A stretch of 64,000 nucleotides of DNA from Companilactobacillus jidongensis (GTDB lineage Bacteria > Bacillota > Bacilli > Lactobacillales > Lactobacillaceae), in the NCBI RefSeq assembly GCF_003946575.1, contig NZ_RHOP01000001.1, forward strand, positions 124,001-188,000, read 5' to 3'. Of the stretch, positions 10,152 to 18,243 are shown one piece after another (position 1 is the first letter of the stretch; each line of letters opens with the position of its first letter). Both the position numbers and the translations under genes were made by a program. The notes beneath the pieces were generated by a model. It did no database searches. It was not told where the DNA came from and worked only from the letters and a program-made list of their open reading frames with translations.

Positions 10152-10994
10152 ATGTTCATTGAGATTATAAAGACCATCATACTAGGTATTATCGAAGGTT
10201 TTACTGAGTTTCTACCTATTAGTTCAACCGGACATTTATACTTAGCTGATGAATTCGTTAAACTGAATGAAACAACTGCTTTCATTCGCATGTTTATGGT
10301 TGTTATTCAATTTGGCGCAATTCTAGCAGTTATCCTTATTTACTTTCACAAGTTAAACCCCTTTTCACCAAAGAAGAATCATCATGAAAAACGCCAAACA
10401 TGGGATATTTGGTTTAAAGTTCTTGTAGCTATCATTCCTTCAGTTGTAGTTGGATTGCCATTGAATGATTGGATGGATAAGAACTTAACTAGCTGGCAAG
10501 TTATCTCCGCCACATTATTGATTTACGGTATTTTATTCATTGTCGTTGAAAATTACTTCAAGGGTAAACGTCCACAAGTCACTGATCTTGATAACTTATC
10601 ATATGGAACGGCCTTTAAAATTGGACTTTTCCAGGTTCTCTCTCTAGTTCCTGGTACTTCACGTTCAGGTGCTACTATCCTTGGTGGTATCTCAATTGGT
10701 ACATCAAGATTCGTCGCAACCGAATTTTCATTCTTCTTGGCTATCCCAACTATGTTTGGTGCCAGTTTACTGAAAATTGTGAAATACTTTGCTGGTGGAA
10801 ATACATTTAGTGCTAGTGAATTGACTATTTTGTTAATTGGTACTTTTGTATCATTCATCGTTGCATATGCTTCAATCAAATTCTTATTGAACTATATTAG
10901 AAGCAATGATTTCAAGGCCTTTGGTTGGTACAGAATTATCTTAGCTATTCTTGTAATTCTATACTTTGGTTTCATAAAAGGTATGATTGCTTAA
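10152..10994 (+). CDS. uppP: Undecaprenyl-diphosphate phosphatase UppP/BacA
   Basis: Integral membrane phosphatase recycling the undecaprenyl carrier for wall synthesis and giving bacitracin tolerance. Both signature regions are visible: [18 protein letters not shown] near the N-terminus and [15 protein letters not shown] in the second half. 280 residues, eight predicted membrane helices, full length. A strong terminator follows directly. Confidence 0.96.
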   Translation: MFIEIIKTIILGIIEGFTEFLPISSTGHLYLADEFVKLNETTAFIRMFMVVIQFGAILAVILIYFHKLNPFSPKKNHHEKRQTWDIWFKVLVAIIPSVVVGLPLNDWMDKNLTSWQVISATLLIYGILFIVVENYFKGKRPQVTDLDNLSYGTAFKIGLFQVLSLVPGTSRSGATILGGISIGTSRFVATEFSFFLAIPTMFGASLLKIVKYFAGGNTFSASELTILLIGTFVSFIVAYASIKFLLNYIRSNDFKAFGWYRIILAILVILYFGFIKGMIA

Positions 10995-11004
10995 AATTAA
11001 TACC

Positions 11005-11030
11005 AGAACGTCGCAAGACGTTCTTTTTTT
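11005..11030 (+). terminator. Rho-independent terminator after uppP
   Basis: Perfect 8-bp stem AGAACGTC-GCAA-GACGTTCT followed by seven T residues on the plus strand. Confidence 0.92.
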
Positions 11031-11066
11031 GTGTACAATTATATTGGCCTAAAAAAATCGAAAGAA

Positions 11067-11714
11067 GTGATTCTTATTTATAAAGAAATCGCAGTAGAAA
11101 ACTTTACGACTATCCCTCAAGCTGTCTTAGCTGGAGCTAATAGAATCGAATTAAATGACAACTTAGCCGTCGGTGGTACAACTCCTAGCACTGGCGTTTT
11201 ACAAGAAACTACAAAATACTTGCAAGAAAAATCTATCCCACTAGTTGAAATGATCCGTCCCCGTGGTGGAAACTTCGTATACAATGACCTCGAGTTAAAA
11301 ATGATGGAAGCAGATCTGTTCCAAGCTCAAAAACTTGGTGTTGATGCTGTTGCCTTCGGAGCATTGACTGCAACAGGTGAACTGGACGAAGAAGCTATGG
11401 AACAACTAATAGCCTCAAGTTCAGGCATGCAAGTGGTTTTCCACATGGCTTTTGATGATATTCCTGAAAATAAACAACACGATGCCATCGATTGGTTAGT
11501 CGAACACGATGTCGATCGCATCTTGACACACGGTGGCCCACTTAACATCAGTATCAATGAGACCATGGATAATATTAAGAAAGCCATGAATTATGCTGCT
11601 GATAGAATTACTATTTTACCAGGCGGCGGGATTACGTACGAAAACTGCGATGAAATTGCTTCCAGCTTAAATGTTAAAGAATTACATGGAACACGTTTAA
11701 TTGATCTAGTTTAA
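11067..11714 (+). CDS. cutC: CutC family copper homeostasis protein
   Basis: TIM-barrel protein of the CutC family; role in copper handling is by family and debated. Seen: AVENFTTIPQAVLAGANRIELNDNLAVGGTTPS, MIRPRGGNFVYND and ILPGGGITYENC, all family blocks. The start is uncertain. The frame is open back to a GTG at 11031, but that codon touches the terminator T-tract and has no ribosome site. GTG at 11067 gives a normal length. An AAAGAAG eight bases before an ATT codon at 11076 would fit an AUU start. Convergent with aroK. Confidence 0.85.
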   Translation: MILIYKEIAVENFTTIPQAVLAGANRIELNDNLAVGGTTPSTGVLQETTKYLQEKSIPLVEMIRPRGGNFVYNDLELKMMEADLFQAQKLGVDAVAFGALTATGELDEEAMEQLIASSSGMQVVFHMAFDDIPENKQHDAIDWLVEHDVDRILTHGGPLNISINETMDNIKKAMNYAADRITILPGGGITYENCDEIASSLNVKELHGTRLIDLV

Positions 11715-11722
11715 TAAATTAT

Positions 11723-11753
11723 AAAAGCCGACTGAAATTAGTCGACTTTTTTT
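11723..11753. terminator. Bidirectional terminator between cutC and the aro operon
   Basis: Ten-base-pair stem AAAGTCGACT/AGTCGGCTTT with flanking T-runs on both strands. The aroK stop codon at 11738 lies inside the stem. It serves the plus-strand cutC and the minus-strand aro operon. Confidence 0.8.
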
Positions 11754-12523
11754 ATTTGTTCATTTTCATACTTAATTGAATTACTGAATAAGATACTCAT
11801 CATATCCTCAATCAATTGTTCTGAAATATTTTTATTATCTTTAAAATCATTTTTTAACTCAGCACGCATTTCTTTCATTCGTCCTGTTTTGACAACGGAA
11901 GTATGTGCTTGCTCCTTAACAGTAGCGACTTCTTTTACTACATCAAACCGTTGTGATATTAACTCAAATATTTGACGGTCAAGACTGTCGATCTTACTTC
12001 GTAATGGTAACAAATCATTTTGCTGTTGGGATTCAATAATTTCACGAGCGATCTTAATTGGTTTCTTATTAGTCGTTTCAATCGTTACATCAGATAGCAA
12101 TTGATAAAAAGTACCTCGACGATTCCAACAATTCTGTAAGTCGATGACTGACATTCTACGTAGCATGGGGCGAACATTATCATGTGACAAACGTTCCAGA
12201 ACATTAGATAAGTTAGTCTTCAAGTAAATCACTTGTGCAGTTGATTCTTGGATAAGTTGACGATTGATTCTTGACTCAACTACTCCGCCACCAGTACTAA
12301 TAATGCCATCAAAGCTAAGTTGACTCTCCAGAATTTTTGTTTCCGCTTTTCGAAATTTCTCTTCACCAAATTGTTCCATAAATTTTTTAGGAGATAACTT
12401 CCTTTCACGGGTGAATTCGTCATCTAGATCAAGTAATGGTCGATTAGTAATATTGGCTAGAACTGTCCCTACAGTCGTTTTTCCAGCTCCCATAAAGCCG
12501 ATCAGAATTATTGTTCTACTCAT
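11738..12523 (-). CDS. aroK: Shikimate kinase fused to chorismate mutase
   Basis: Bifunctional protein of about 261 residues. Residues 1-165 are shikimate kinase: P-loop GFMGAGKTT, LDLDDEF and STGGGVV. Residues about 172-261 form an AroQ-type all-helical chorismate mutase domain: LRSKIDSLDRQIFELISQR…VKEVATVK, with the Arg/Asp/Arg/Lys pattern of the active site. It thus covers phosphorylation of shikimate and conversion of chorismate to prephenate. The ATG at 12523 is preceded by AGGTGA at good spacing; a GTG nine bases upstream is possible. Overlaps the end of tyrA by 8 bases. Last gene of the aro operon. Confidence 0.88.
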   Translation of the reverse strand: MSRTIILIGFMGAGKTTVGTVLANITNRPLLDLDDEFTRERKLSPKKFMEQFGEEKFRKAETKILESQLSFDGIISTGGGVVESRINRQLIQESTAQVIYLKTNLSNVLERLSHDNVRPMLRRMSVIDLQNCWNRRGTFYQLLSDVTIETTNKKPIKIAREIIESQQQNDLLPLRSKIDSLDRQIFELISQRFDVVKEVATVKEQAHTSVVKTGRMKEMRAELKNDFKDNKNISEQLIEDMMSILFSNSIKYENEQIKKVD

Positions 12524-13355
12524 GTAATTCACCTACCTCTTGACGTATTCGCTGTGCTACTGTAATTTCCCCAGTTAATTTCGTAATATTACTTTCGATT
12601 AAATTCTGCTTGTAGCTTTGTAATGTAATAATTAGTTGATCAATACCATCCACAACTGAATCACGGTTACTTAATAATATTTGTGACCACATTTCTGGAT
12701 TAGATTGAGCAATTCTGGTCGTGTCAATGAATCCACCAGCTACATTTTCTTGCCAATTCAATTGATTGTTTGGTAATCCATTATCAATTGAATTAACTAA
12801 TGCAAATGCTGCCACATGAGGCAAATCACTGATACTCGTTACTAGCTTGTCATGTTCTATAGCTGAAATAGCTTGAATCTTGGAATGTAATGGTTCTAAT
12901 AAATTACTTAATAATTTTATTTTCTGGATCTCACCAACCAAGAAAAATGGCTTATCAACAAACATATCTTTGTTTCGATTACGAATTCCTCTTTTATCGG
13001 TCCCTATCATTGGATGCCCGCCAACAAAATTTGGTAATCCTTTAGCTAACTCCATGATTTCATATTTGGTTGAACCGATATCTGTGACTATAGTTTTGTT
13101 TGATAGATTCATATACTGCAGCAATTGCAGATATTTTTTGATCATTTTAATGGGACCAGCTAAAATTATCAAATCAGAATCTTTAACAACTGGTGAATCC
13201 CAGGAGATCATTTCATCCACTACTCGTTCCTCAAGTGCTATCTTACAAGTTTGTCTGTTACTATCGATTCCTAGGACCTTCGAATTTGAAGTACGCAATT
13301 CTTCAGCGATTGATGCTCCCATAGCTCCCAATCCAACAACGATTATCGTTCTCAT
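12516..13355 (-). CDS. tyrA: Prephenate dehydrogenase TyrA
   Basis: NAD-dependent oxidative decarboxylation of prephenate to 4-hydroxyphenylpyruvate, the tyrosine branch. Seen: Rossmann motif IIVVGLGAMGAS, LAGPI, DIGSTK, and the catalytic/substrate block GGHPMIGTDKRG. 279 residues with no ACT domain at the C-terminus, so direct tyrosine feedback through ACT is absent. The start ATG overlaps the aroA stop (TGATG). Sits next to the kinase-mutase fusion that makes its substrate. Confidence 0.93.
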   Translation of the reverse strand: MRTIIVVGLGAMGASIAEELRTSNSKVLGIDSNRQTCKIALEERVVDEMISWDSPVVKDSDLIILAGPIKMIKKYLQLLQYMNLSNKTIVTDIGSTKYEIMELAKGLPNFVGGHPMIGTDKRGIRNRNKDMFVDKPFFLVGEIQKIKLLSNLLEPLHSKIQAISAIEHDKLVTSISDLPHVAAFALVNSIDNGLPNNQLNWQENVAGGFIDTTRIAQSNPEMWSQILLSNRDSVVDGIDQLIITLQSYKQNLIESNITKLTGEITVAQRIRQEVGELHE

Positions 13356-14635
13356 CAAACCACCAGCTTCCCTAATTCGTGAAAAAAGGTTGGATATGAA
13401 ATATCCACTGAATCATCATCATCTAGAATGACTTCACCATCAGTTATCAATGATGCAATTGTCAGCATCATAGCAATCCGATGATCTTTATGTCCTGAAA
13501 CATGTGTCTTGTCGGCCTTTAATTGTACAGGGCCATCAATAATGAATCCGTCGTCTGTTGCTTGAATTTTGGCACCTAATTTTTTCAATTCAGTTGTAAC
13601 GGTTATAATTCGATCACTTTCTTTTAACTTAAGTTCAGCGGCATCTTTAATAATCGTACGACCAGTTGCCCGCGTGGCTGCCAGCACAATTATAGGAATC
13701 TCATCGATACATGCTGGTATTACTTTACCGCTAATATTAATTGCTTTTAACTTGCTAAAGTGTGGCGTTATGTCGGCAATGGGCTCACCATCAGAATTGC
13801 TTGCTTGAATATCGACCATAGCATTCATTTGATTCAAAATCTCAATGACACCGGATCTGGTTGAATTGATTCCAACATTCTTAATCATCAAATCACTGTC
13901 TTTGACTAACAAACCAGCAACTATCCAGAATGCTGCTGAAGAAATATCCCCAGGGACTACAACATTAGCAGCGGATAAGTGTTGATCAGATGGAATTGAA
14001 ATTTTTGCCCCGTCGATCTTAACTTCAGCACCAAATTGTTGCAGCATTACTTCAGTATGATTACGAGTCTTGAATTCATCGACAACAGTTGTTTCCGCAC
14101 CACTAGTGACCCCAGCTAATAATACTGCGCTCTTAACTTGCGCTGAGCCAATTGGTAATTCGAAGTCGATTTTACTTTTCAAATGGCTTTGATGAATAGT
14201 CGTAGGCAATTTGCCATTGTTACTACTAATGTTGGCACCGACATTACTTAAGGGATTGATAACTCGATCCATTGGCCGCTTGGACAAACTATCATCACCT
14301 ATAATCCTAGCGTTTAAGCCTGCCCCGACGATTAATCCCGTTAATAATCTAGTTGATGTACCTGAATTGCCCATATCAAGAACTTCATCAGGATCATGCA
14401 AACCGGACACTCCATGCCCTTCTACCTCAGTTATATTAGCTTGTTCAGTTATTTTGACACCTAAGTCCATCAAAATCTGCTTAGTTGTATTAACATCTGC
14501 TGAATTCAGTAAATTAGTAATCCTAGTCGTTCCATCAGCTATTGCGCCAAGCATCAAAGCTCGGTGAGAAATACTCTTGTCCCCAGGAACTGAAATTATT
14601 CCCTTCAGAGATGTTGCTTTATTTAATTTTTTCAT
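13355..14635 (-). CDS. aroA: 3-phosphoshikimate 1-carboxyvinyltransferase (EPSP synthase)
   Basis: Transfers enolpyruvyl from PEP to shikimate-3-phosphate. Seen: PGDKSISHRALMLGA, MGNSGTSTRLLTG, KSAVLLAGV and LKLKESDRI, the standard signatures, over 426 residues. The LMLGAIADG loop leaves the class assignment open. Strong ribosome site GGAGGAG; the start overlaps the end of aroD by 17 bases, showing coupling inside the operon. Confidence 0.96.
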   Translation of the reverse strand: MKKLNKATSLKGIISVPGDKSISHRALMLGAIADGTTRITNLLNSADVNTTKQILMDLGVKITEQANITEVEGHGVSGLHDPDEVLDMGNSGTSTRLLTGLIVGAGLNARIIGDDSLSKRPMDRVINPLSNVGANISSNNGKLPTTIHQSHLKSKIDFELPIGSAQVKSAVLLAGVTSGAETTVVDEFKTRNHTEVMLQQFGAEVKIDGAKISIPSDQHLSAANVVVPGDISSAAFWIVAGLLVKDSDLMIKNVGINSTRSGVIEILNQMNAMVDIQASNSDGEPIADITPHFSKLKAINISGKVIPACIDEIPIIVLAATRATGRTIIKDAAELKLKESDRIITVTTELKKLGAKIQATDDGFIIDGPVQLKADKTHVSGHKDHRIAMMLTIASLITDGEVILDDDDSVDISYPTFFHELGKLVV

Positions 14636-15335
14636 TCTTCTCCTCCATGAAATATCTATTCAATTCCTCAATCGTTGGTTGTCCGGGAGCAGATGATTTA
14701 CCCAAGGTACCAAAAGTAAATTGTGATCCATATTTGATACCTTCGTAACGGCTACTCATTCCCTGTTCACCCATACTGATTGCAATTGTTGGTTTAACAA
14801 TGTTATTCGTCACATTCAGAACAAAGTTCACATCTTGTTTGGATGTGGGTGTAACGGCTGCTTTTACAATATCAGCTGTACTATGATCAATCTCCACCAT
14901 AATGTCTAATAAGTTATCGGGCGTACTTTGAAAATTGTGATATGAACCAATTATCTTTGTCTCATGATCATGTGCCAATTCAAGTAAATCTTTTACTTCT
15001 GAAAACAATCTGTATTCAATGTCAATTACTGAGATACCTGCTGAGATAGCACTAGCATAGATTCGCTCATATTGTGCTTTATTGAAGTCAACCTCTCCAC
15101 CTTCGGCTTTAGTTCTCCAGGTGACAATTATTGGCAATCTCGTCGATTCATTTATCACTTGAAAGGTGGAAAATGTCAACGTACTCAAGTTATTCCAATA
15201 ATCTATTCGAAGCTCTATCATATCTGCAGGAGATTGATTAATATCCGTTATAACGGCTAAAGTGTCATTTAAATTTCGTTCAACGATGGGAACAATCAAA
15301 TTAGGACGATCATCATTTAAAGTAATTTGCTTCAT
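14619..15335 (-). CDS. aroD: Type I 3-dehydroquinate dehydratase
   Basis: Schiff-base dehydratase making 3-dehydroshikimate. Seen: MIELRIDYW near residue 40, TWRTKAEGGE (substrate-binding Arg), GSYHNFQSTP with the catalytic His, and IVKAAVTP with the Schiff-base Lys, then SMGEQGMSSR and GQPTIEEL. 238 residues, full length. Position between aroB and aroA fits the pathway order. Confidence 0.95.
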   Translation of the reverse strand: MKQITLNDDRPNLIVPIVERNLNDTLAVITDINQSPADMIELRIDYWNNLSTLTFSTFQVINESTRLPIIVTWRTKAEGGEVDFNKAQYERIYASAISAGISVIDIEYRLFSEVKDLLELAHDHETKIIGSYHNFQSTPDNLLDIMVEIDHSTADIVKAAVTPTSKQDVNFVLNVTNNIVKPTIAISMGEQGMSSRYEGIKYGSQFTFGTLGKSSAPGQPTIEELNRYFMEEKNEKIK

Positions 15336-15350
15336 AACTCATTCACCTGA

Positions 15351-16409
15351 TTAATTATTCAAAAATTCTGGTATTGATTCTAAAGACTTTGGCACAATTA
15401 TAGGTAGACCAATTTCAGACAAAGCTACCAAATTTAGTTGTTTACCATCGTTCTTTTTGTCATTTTTCAAATGCTCAAAAAATTCATTTGTACCAATCAA
15501 ATCTGAATCAATGGGTAATCCAACAGCTAATAGTCTGTCAGTTATTTCTCTAGTTACACCCTTTTTAGTTAACCCAATGTTTTCAAAACACTGACTGATT
15601 CTGACCATTCCGATTGCTACTGCTTCGCCGTGCTTAAGTTCTCCATGTGCTAATAACTCAATTGCATGGCCAAATGTATGACCAAAATTTAAAACTCGAC
15701 GTAAGTTTTGTTCCTTCTCATCCTTCATGACAATGTTAGCCTTTAAATTGATCGAGCGCTTTATCAATTCAGTAGCATTATCCAATATTCCAACTGGATC
15801 CCTGATTTTTCCAGTTAGTTCAAAAAATTCTCCACCTTTCAGTGCACTACACTTGACGACTTCACCATATCCTTCAACCAAATTTCGTTGAGATAGAGTT
15901 TTTAGAAACTCAGGATCAATAATAACCAAGTCTGGTTGATGAAATGTACCAATAATATTTTTGACTTCACCCAAATTAACGGCTGTTTTGCCACCAACAC
16001 TTGAATCGACCATAGCTGTCAATGAGGTAGCAATCTGAACGAATGGGATACCACGCATATACAAACTCGAAACTAATCCTGATAAATCACCGACAACTCC
16101 ACCACCAAGCGCTACAACACCATCTTTTCTTGTAAATCCTTCTGTTGCCATCTCAGAAATGATTTTGCTGACGGTGACTAAGCTCTTGGATTGTTCACCA
16201 GCTGGCACGACTTCAGTTAAAATTTCAAAGCCAGCAGTTTCTAATTGTGATACAGTCTTGTCTAAATAATATTTTGCGACCTGCTTATCAGTAATTAGAA
16301 CGATTTTTTTTGCTTTCCAAATTGATTTAACTAGGTTACCAATTTCTTGATGCAATCCAGACTTTATTTCAATATTGTAAGTTTTGGTTGGTAAAGTTAC
16401 AGTTATCAT
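15351..16409 (-). CDS. aroB: 3-dehydroquinate synthase
   Basis: NAD- and metal-dependent cyclisation of DAHP to 3-dehydroquinate. Seen: VALGGGVVGDLSG, FVQIATSLTAMVDSSVGGKTAVN, the metal ligand region GEVVKCSAL, and NFGHTFGHAIE with HGEAVAIGM. 352 residues. Starts only 3 bases after the DAHP synthase gene. Confidence 0.96.
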   Translation of the reverse strand: MITVTLPTKTYNIEIKSGLHQEIGNLVKSIWKAKKIVLITDKQVAKYYLDKTVSQLETAGFEILTEVVPAGEQSKSLVTVSKIISEMATEGFTRKDGVVALGGGVVGDLSGLVSSLYMRGIPFVQIATSLTAMVDSSVGGKTAVNLGEVKNIIGTFHQPDLVIIDPEFLKTLSQRNLVEGYGEVVKCSALKGGEFFELTGKIRDPVGILDNATELIKRSINLKANIVMKDEKEQNLRRVLNFGHTFGHAIELLAHGELKHGEAVAIGMVRISQCFENIGLTKKGVTREITDRLLAVGLPIDSDLIGTNEFFEHLKNDKKNDGKQLNLVALSEIGLPIIVPKSLESIPEFLNN

Positions 16410-16412
16410 TTT

Positions 16413-17399
16413 TTACGCTTCTTTCACTAATTCATGAATTTGATCAGATAAACTTGCAAGATGCTTGAATTGTTCTGGTGTTAAAGCTTGTTTACCATCA
16501 ACAAAGGCTTTTTCAGGATGATCGTGAATCTCAGTCATTAAACCATCTGCTCCGGCGGCAACAGCAGAAATGCCAATTGGTGTAACTAAGTCAGATACAC
16601 CGGCAGCATGTGACGAGTCGGCAAGAATTGGGTAATGTGTTAATTGTTTTAGAACAGGAATAGCAGAAACATCCATGGTATTACGCGTGTACTTATTGTC
16701 GAAGGTTCTAATTCCACGTTCCATCAACATGATCTGTGTATTACCGCCAGCGGCAATGTATTCGGATGCGTTCAATAAATCATCAATTGTTGCAGACATA
16801 CCACGCTTAAGAATAATTGGTTTGCGTAATTTGCCTAAAGCTTTCAAAAGAGAAAAGTTTTGCATATTACGAGTTCCGACTTGGAAAATATCCGTGTACT
16901 TGTCGACCAATGCAATATCTCTGGTATCCATAATCTCAGTTACCATATCCATTCCTAATTTATCGGCAGCAGCACGGTGGGCTTTTAAACCGATTTCCCC
17001 GTTACCTTGGAATGTGTATGGATTAGTTCTGGGCTTGAATGAACCACCACGTAACATCGTTCCACCAGCGTCTTTAACCGCTTTCCCCATCTTCAAAACA
17101 TGCTCAGGAGATTCGATTGAATCGGGGCCTGCAATTTTAGTAAATGAACCATCTCCTACGACACTGTGTTTTGTACGAATAATAGTATTCTCAGGATGGA
17201 ATAATCTTGACGCTTGCAATGCAGCAGGATTATCGGTGATAACTTCTTCAGCTTCGATTTCAAAAGGTACATCTTCTAGACTTTTAGCATGGGCAAAACC
17301 GACACGATTGTTATGTTGAAAGACATCTTTTAATCCAACTTTTTCAGCTTGTTCCATAATTTTATTAGCACTCTCTGTATTGTTAGCTACGATAATCAT
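16413..17399 (-). CDS. aroF: 3-deoxy-7-phosphoheptulonate synthase (AroG-beta/KDOPS-like class)
   Basis: First committed step: PEP plus erythrose-4-phosphate to DAHP. Seen: an N-terminal ferredoxin-like regulatory segment (IIVANNTESANKIMEQAE…), then the barrel with KIAGPDSIES, LRGGSFKPRTNPYTFQG, QVGTRNMQNF, ILKRGMSAT and DSSHAAG. This is the Thermotoga-like class in which the N-terminal domain can bind Tyr or Phe. The conserved AGPCS is AGPDS here, with Asp in place of the family's metal-ligand Cys, which is worth checking. The ATG at 17399 has GAGGG upstream; an ATG 21 bases earlier is possible. Confidence 0.9.
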   Translation of the reverse strand: MIIVANNTESANKIMEQAEKVGLKDVFQHNNRVGFAHAKSLEDVPFEIEAEEVITDNPAALQASRLFHPENTIIRTKHSVVGDGSFTKIAGPDSIESPEHVLKMGKAVKDAGGTMLRGGSFKPRTNPYTFQGNGEIGLKAHRAAADKLGMDMVTEIMDTRDIALVDKYTDIFQVGTRNMQNFSLLKALGKLRKPIILKRGMSATIDDLLNASEYIAAGGNTQIMLMERGIRTFDNKYTRNTMDVSAIPVLKQLTHYPILADSSHAAGVSDLVTPIGISAVAAGADGLMTEIHDHPEKAFVDGKQALTPEQFKHLASLSDQIHELVKEA

Positions 17400-17425
17400 A
17401 TTAATTCCCTCATTTTTCATTATTA

Positions 17426-18226
17426 TTATTTATTTACTACTTCATTCATTAATTCAATTGGTGCTTTTTGCCTGAACCAAATTTCAAAGCTCAATGCTCC
17501 TTGTGAGACCAACATATCCAAGCCATTTTTAGTTTTCAACCCTGCCGAATTAGCATATTCAAGAAACTTAGTTGGTTGATCTCGATAAATAATATCGACC
17601 GCTGATCCACCATTCATTAATTCAAAATCTGCTTTCGACAAGATACTGGCATCATCTCTCATACCAACATTAGTGGCATTGATAACTAGATTCGTCTCAG
17701 GAAGAGTAGCTCTAATATTGGCTAAATCTTCTAATTCAATATTCTTCAATTTTTTAATTTCTTTTGCATGTTGTTTGAACCGAACACTGTGATGATTGAA
17801 AACATGTATTGTGACATCATTAGGCTTGGAAGCCAAGATAGATCTTGCTGCACCACCCGATCCAATCAATACCACCGTTTTGGGATGAGAATTGATTGTC
17901 TGCCAGAAACCATTACCATCAGTCGAATGTCCGATCCATTTACCATTGACATTTTGAACAGTATTAACTGACTGAAGCTGATTTGCTAAATCGTCAATTC
18001 CATCTAGATAATCGATTATTTTGTTCTTGAATGGCATCGTGACATTGAATCCTTGAATATTAAGATGCCTTAAACGTTCTACTTCAACGCTCAATTGATT
18101 TGGTGAGAATTCAAAAGCTTGATACTTGGCATTAATATTCAATTTTTTCATAGCGGCGTTATGCATTCGTGGTGATTTAGAATGCATCGCTGGAAATCCA
18201 ATTAATCCATACAGCTGTTGTTCCAT
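17426..18226 (-). CDS. aroE: Shikimate dehydrogenase (NADP+)
   Basis: Reduces 3-dehydroshikimate. Seen: LYGLIGFPAMHSKSPRMHN (substrate pocket), GFNVTMPFKN with the catalytic Lys, VLIGSGGAARSI (nucleotide fold) and LVINATNVGM, then GLDMLVSQGALSFEIW. About 266 residues. GGAGTGGAG gives the ATG at 18226; a GTG nine bases earlier overlaps that site. Confidence 0.95.
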   Translation of the reverse strand: MEQQLYGLIGFPAMHSKSPRMHNAAMKKLNINAKYQAFEFSPNQLSVEVERLRHLNIQGFNVTMPFKNKIIDYLDGIDDLANQLQSVNTVQNVNGKWIGHSTDGNGFWQTINSHPKTVVLIGSGGAARSILASKPNDVTIHVFNHHSVRFKQHAKEIKKLKNIELEDLANIRATLPETNLVINATNVGMRDDASILSKADFELMNGGSAVDIIYRDQPTKFLEYANSAGLKTKNGLDMLVSQGALSFEIWFRQKAPIELMNEVVNK

Positions 18227-18243
18227 AATCTCCACTCCTTTAA

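Noticed and set aside
12880..13431. 183-residue plus-strand frame across tyrA
   Set aside because: Shadow; tyrA is intact on the minus strand with overlapping neighbours.
16675..17319. 214-residue open frame on the plus strand
   Set aside because: Shadow of the DAHP synthase gene, whose protein motifs are unmistakable on the other strand.
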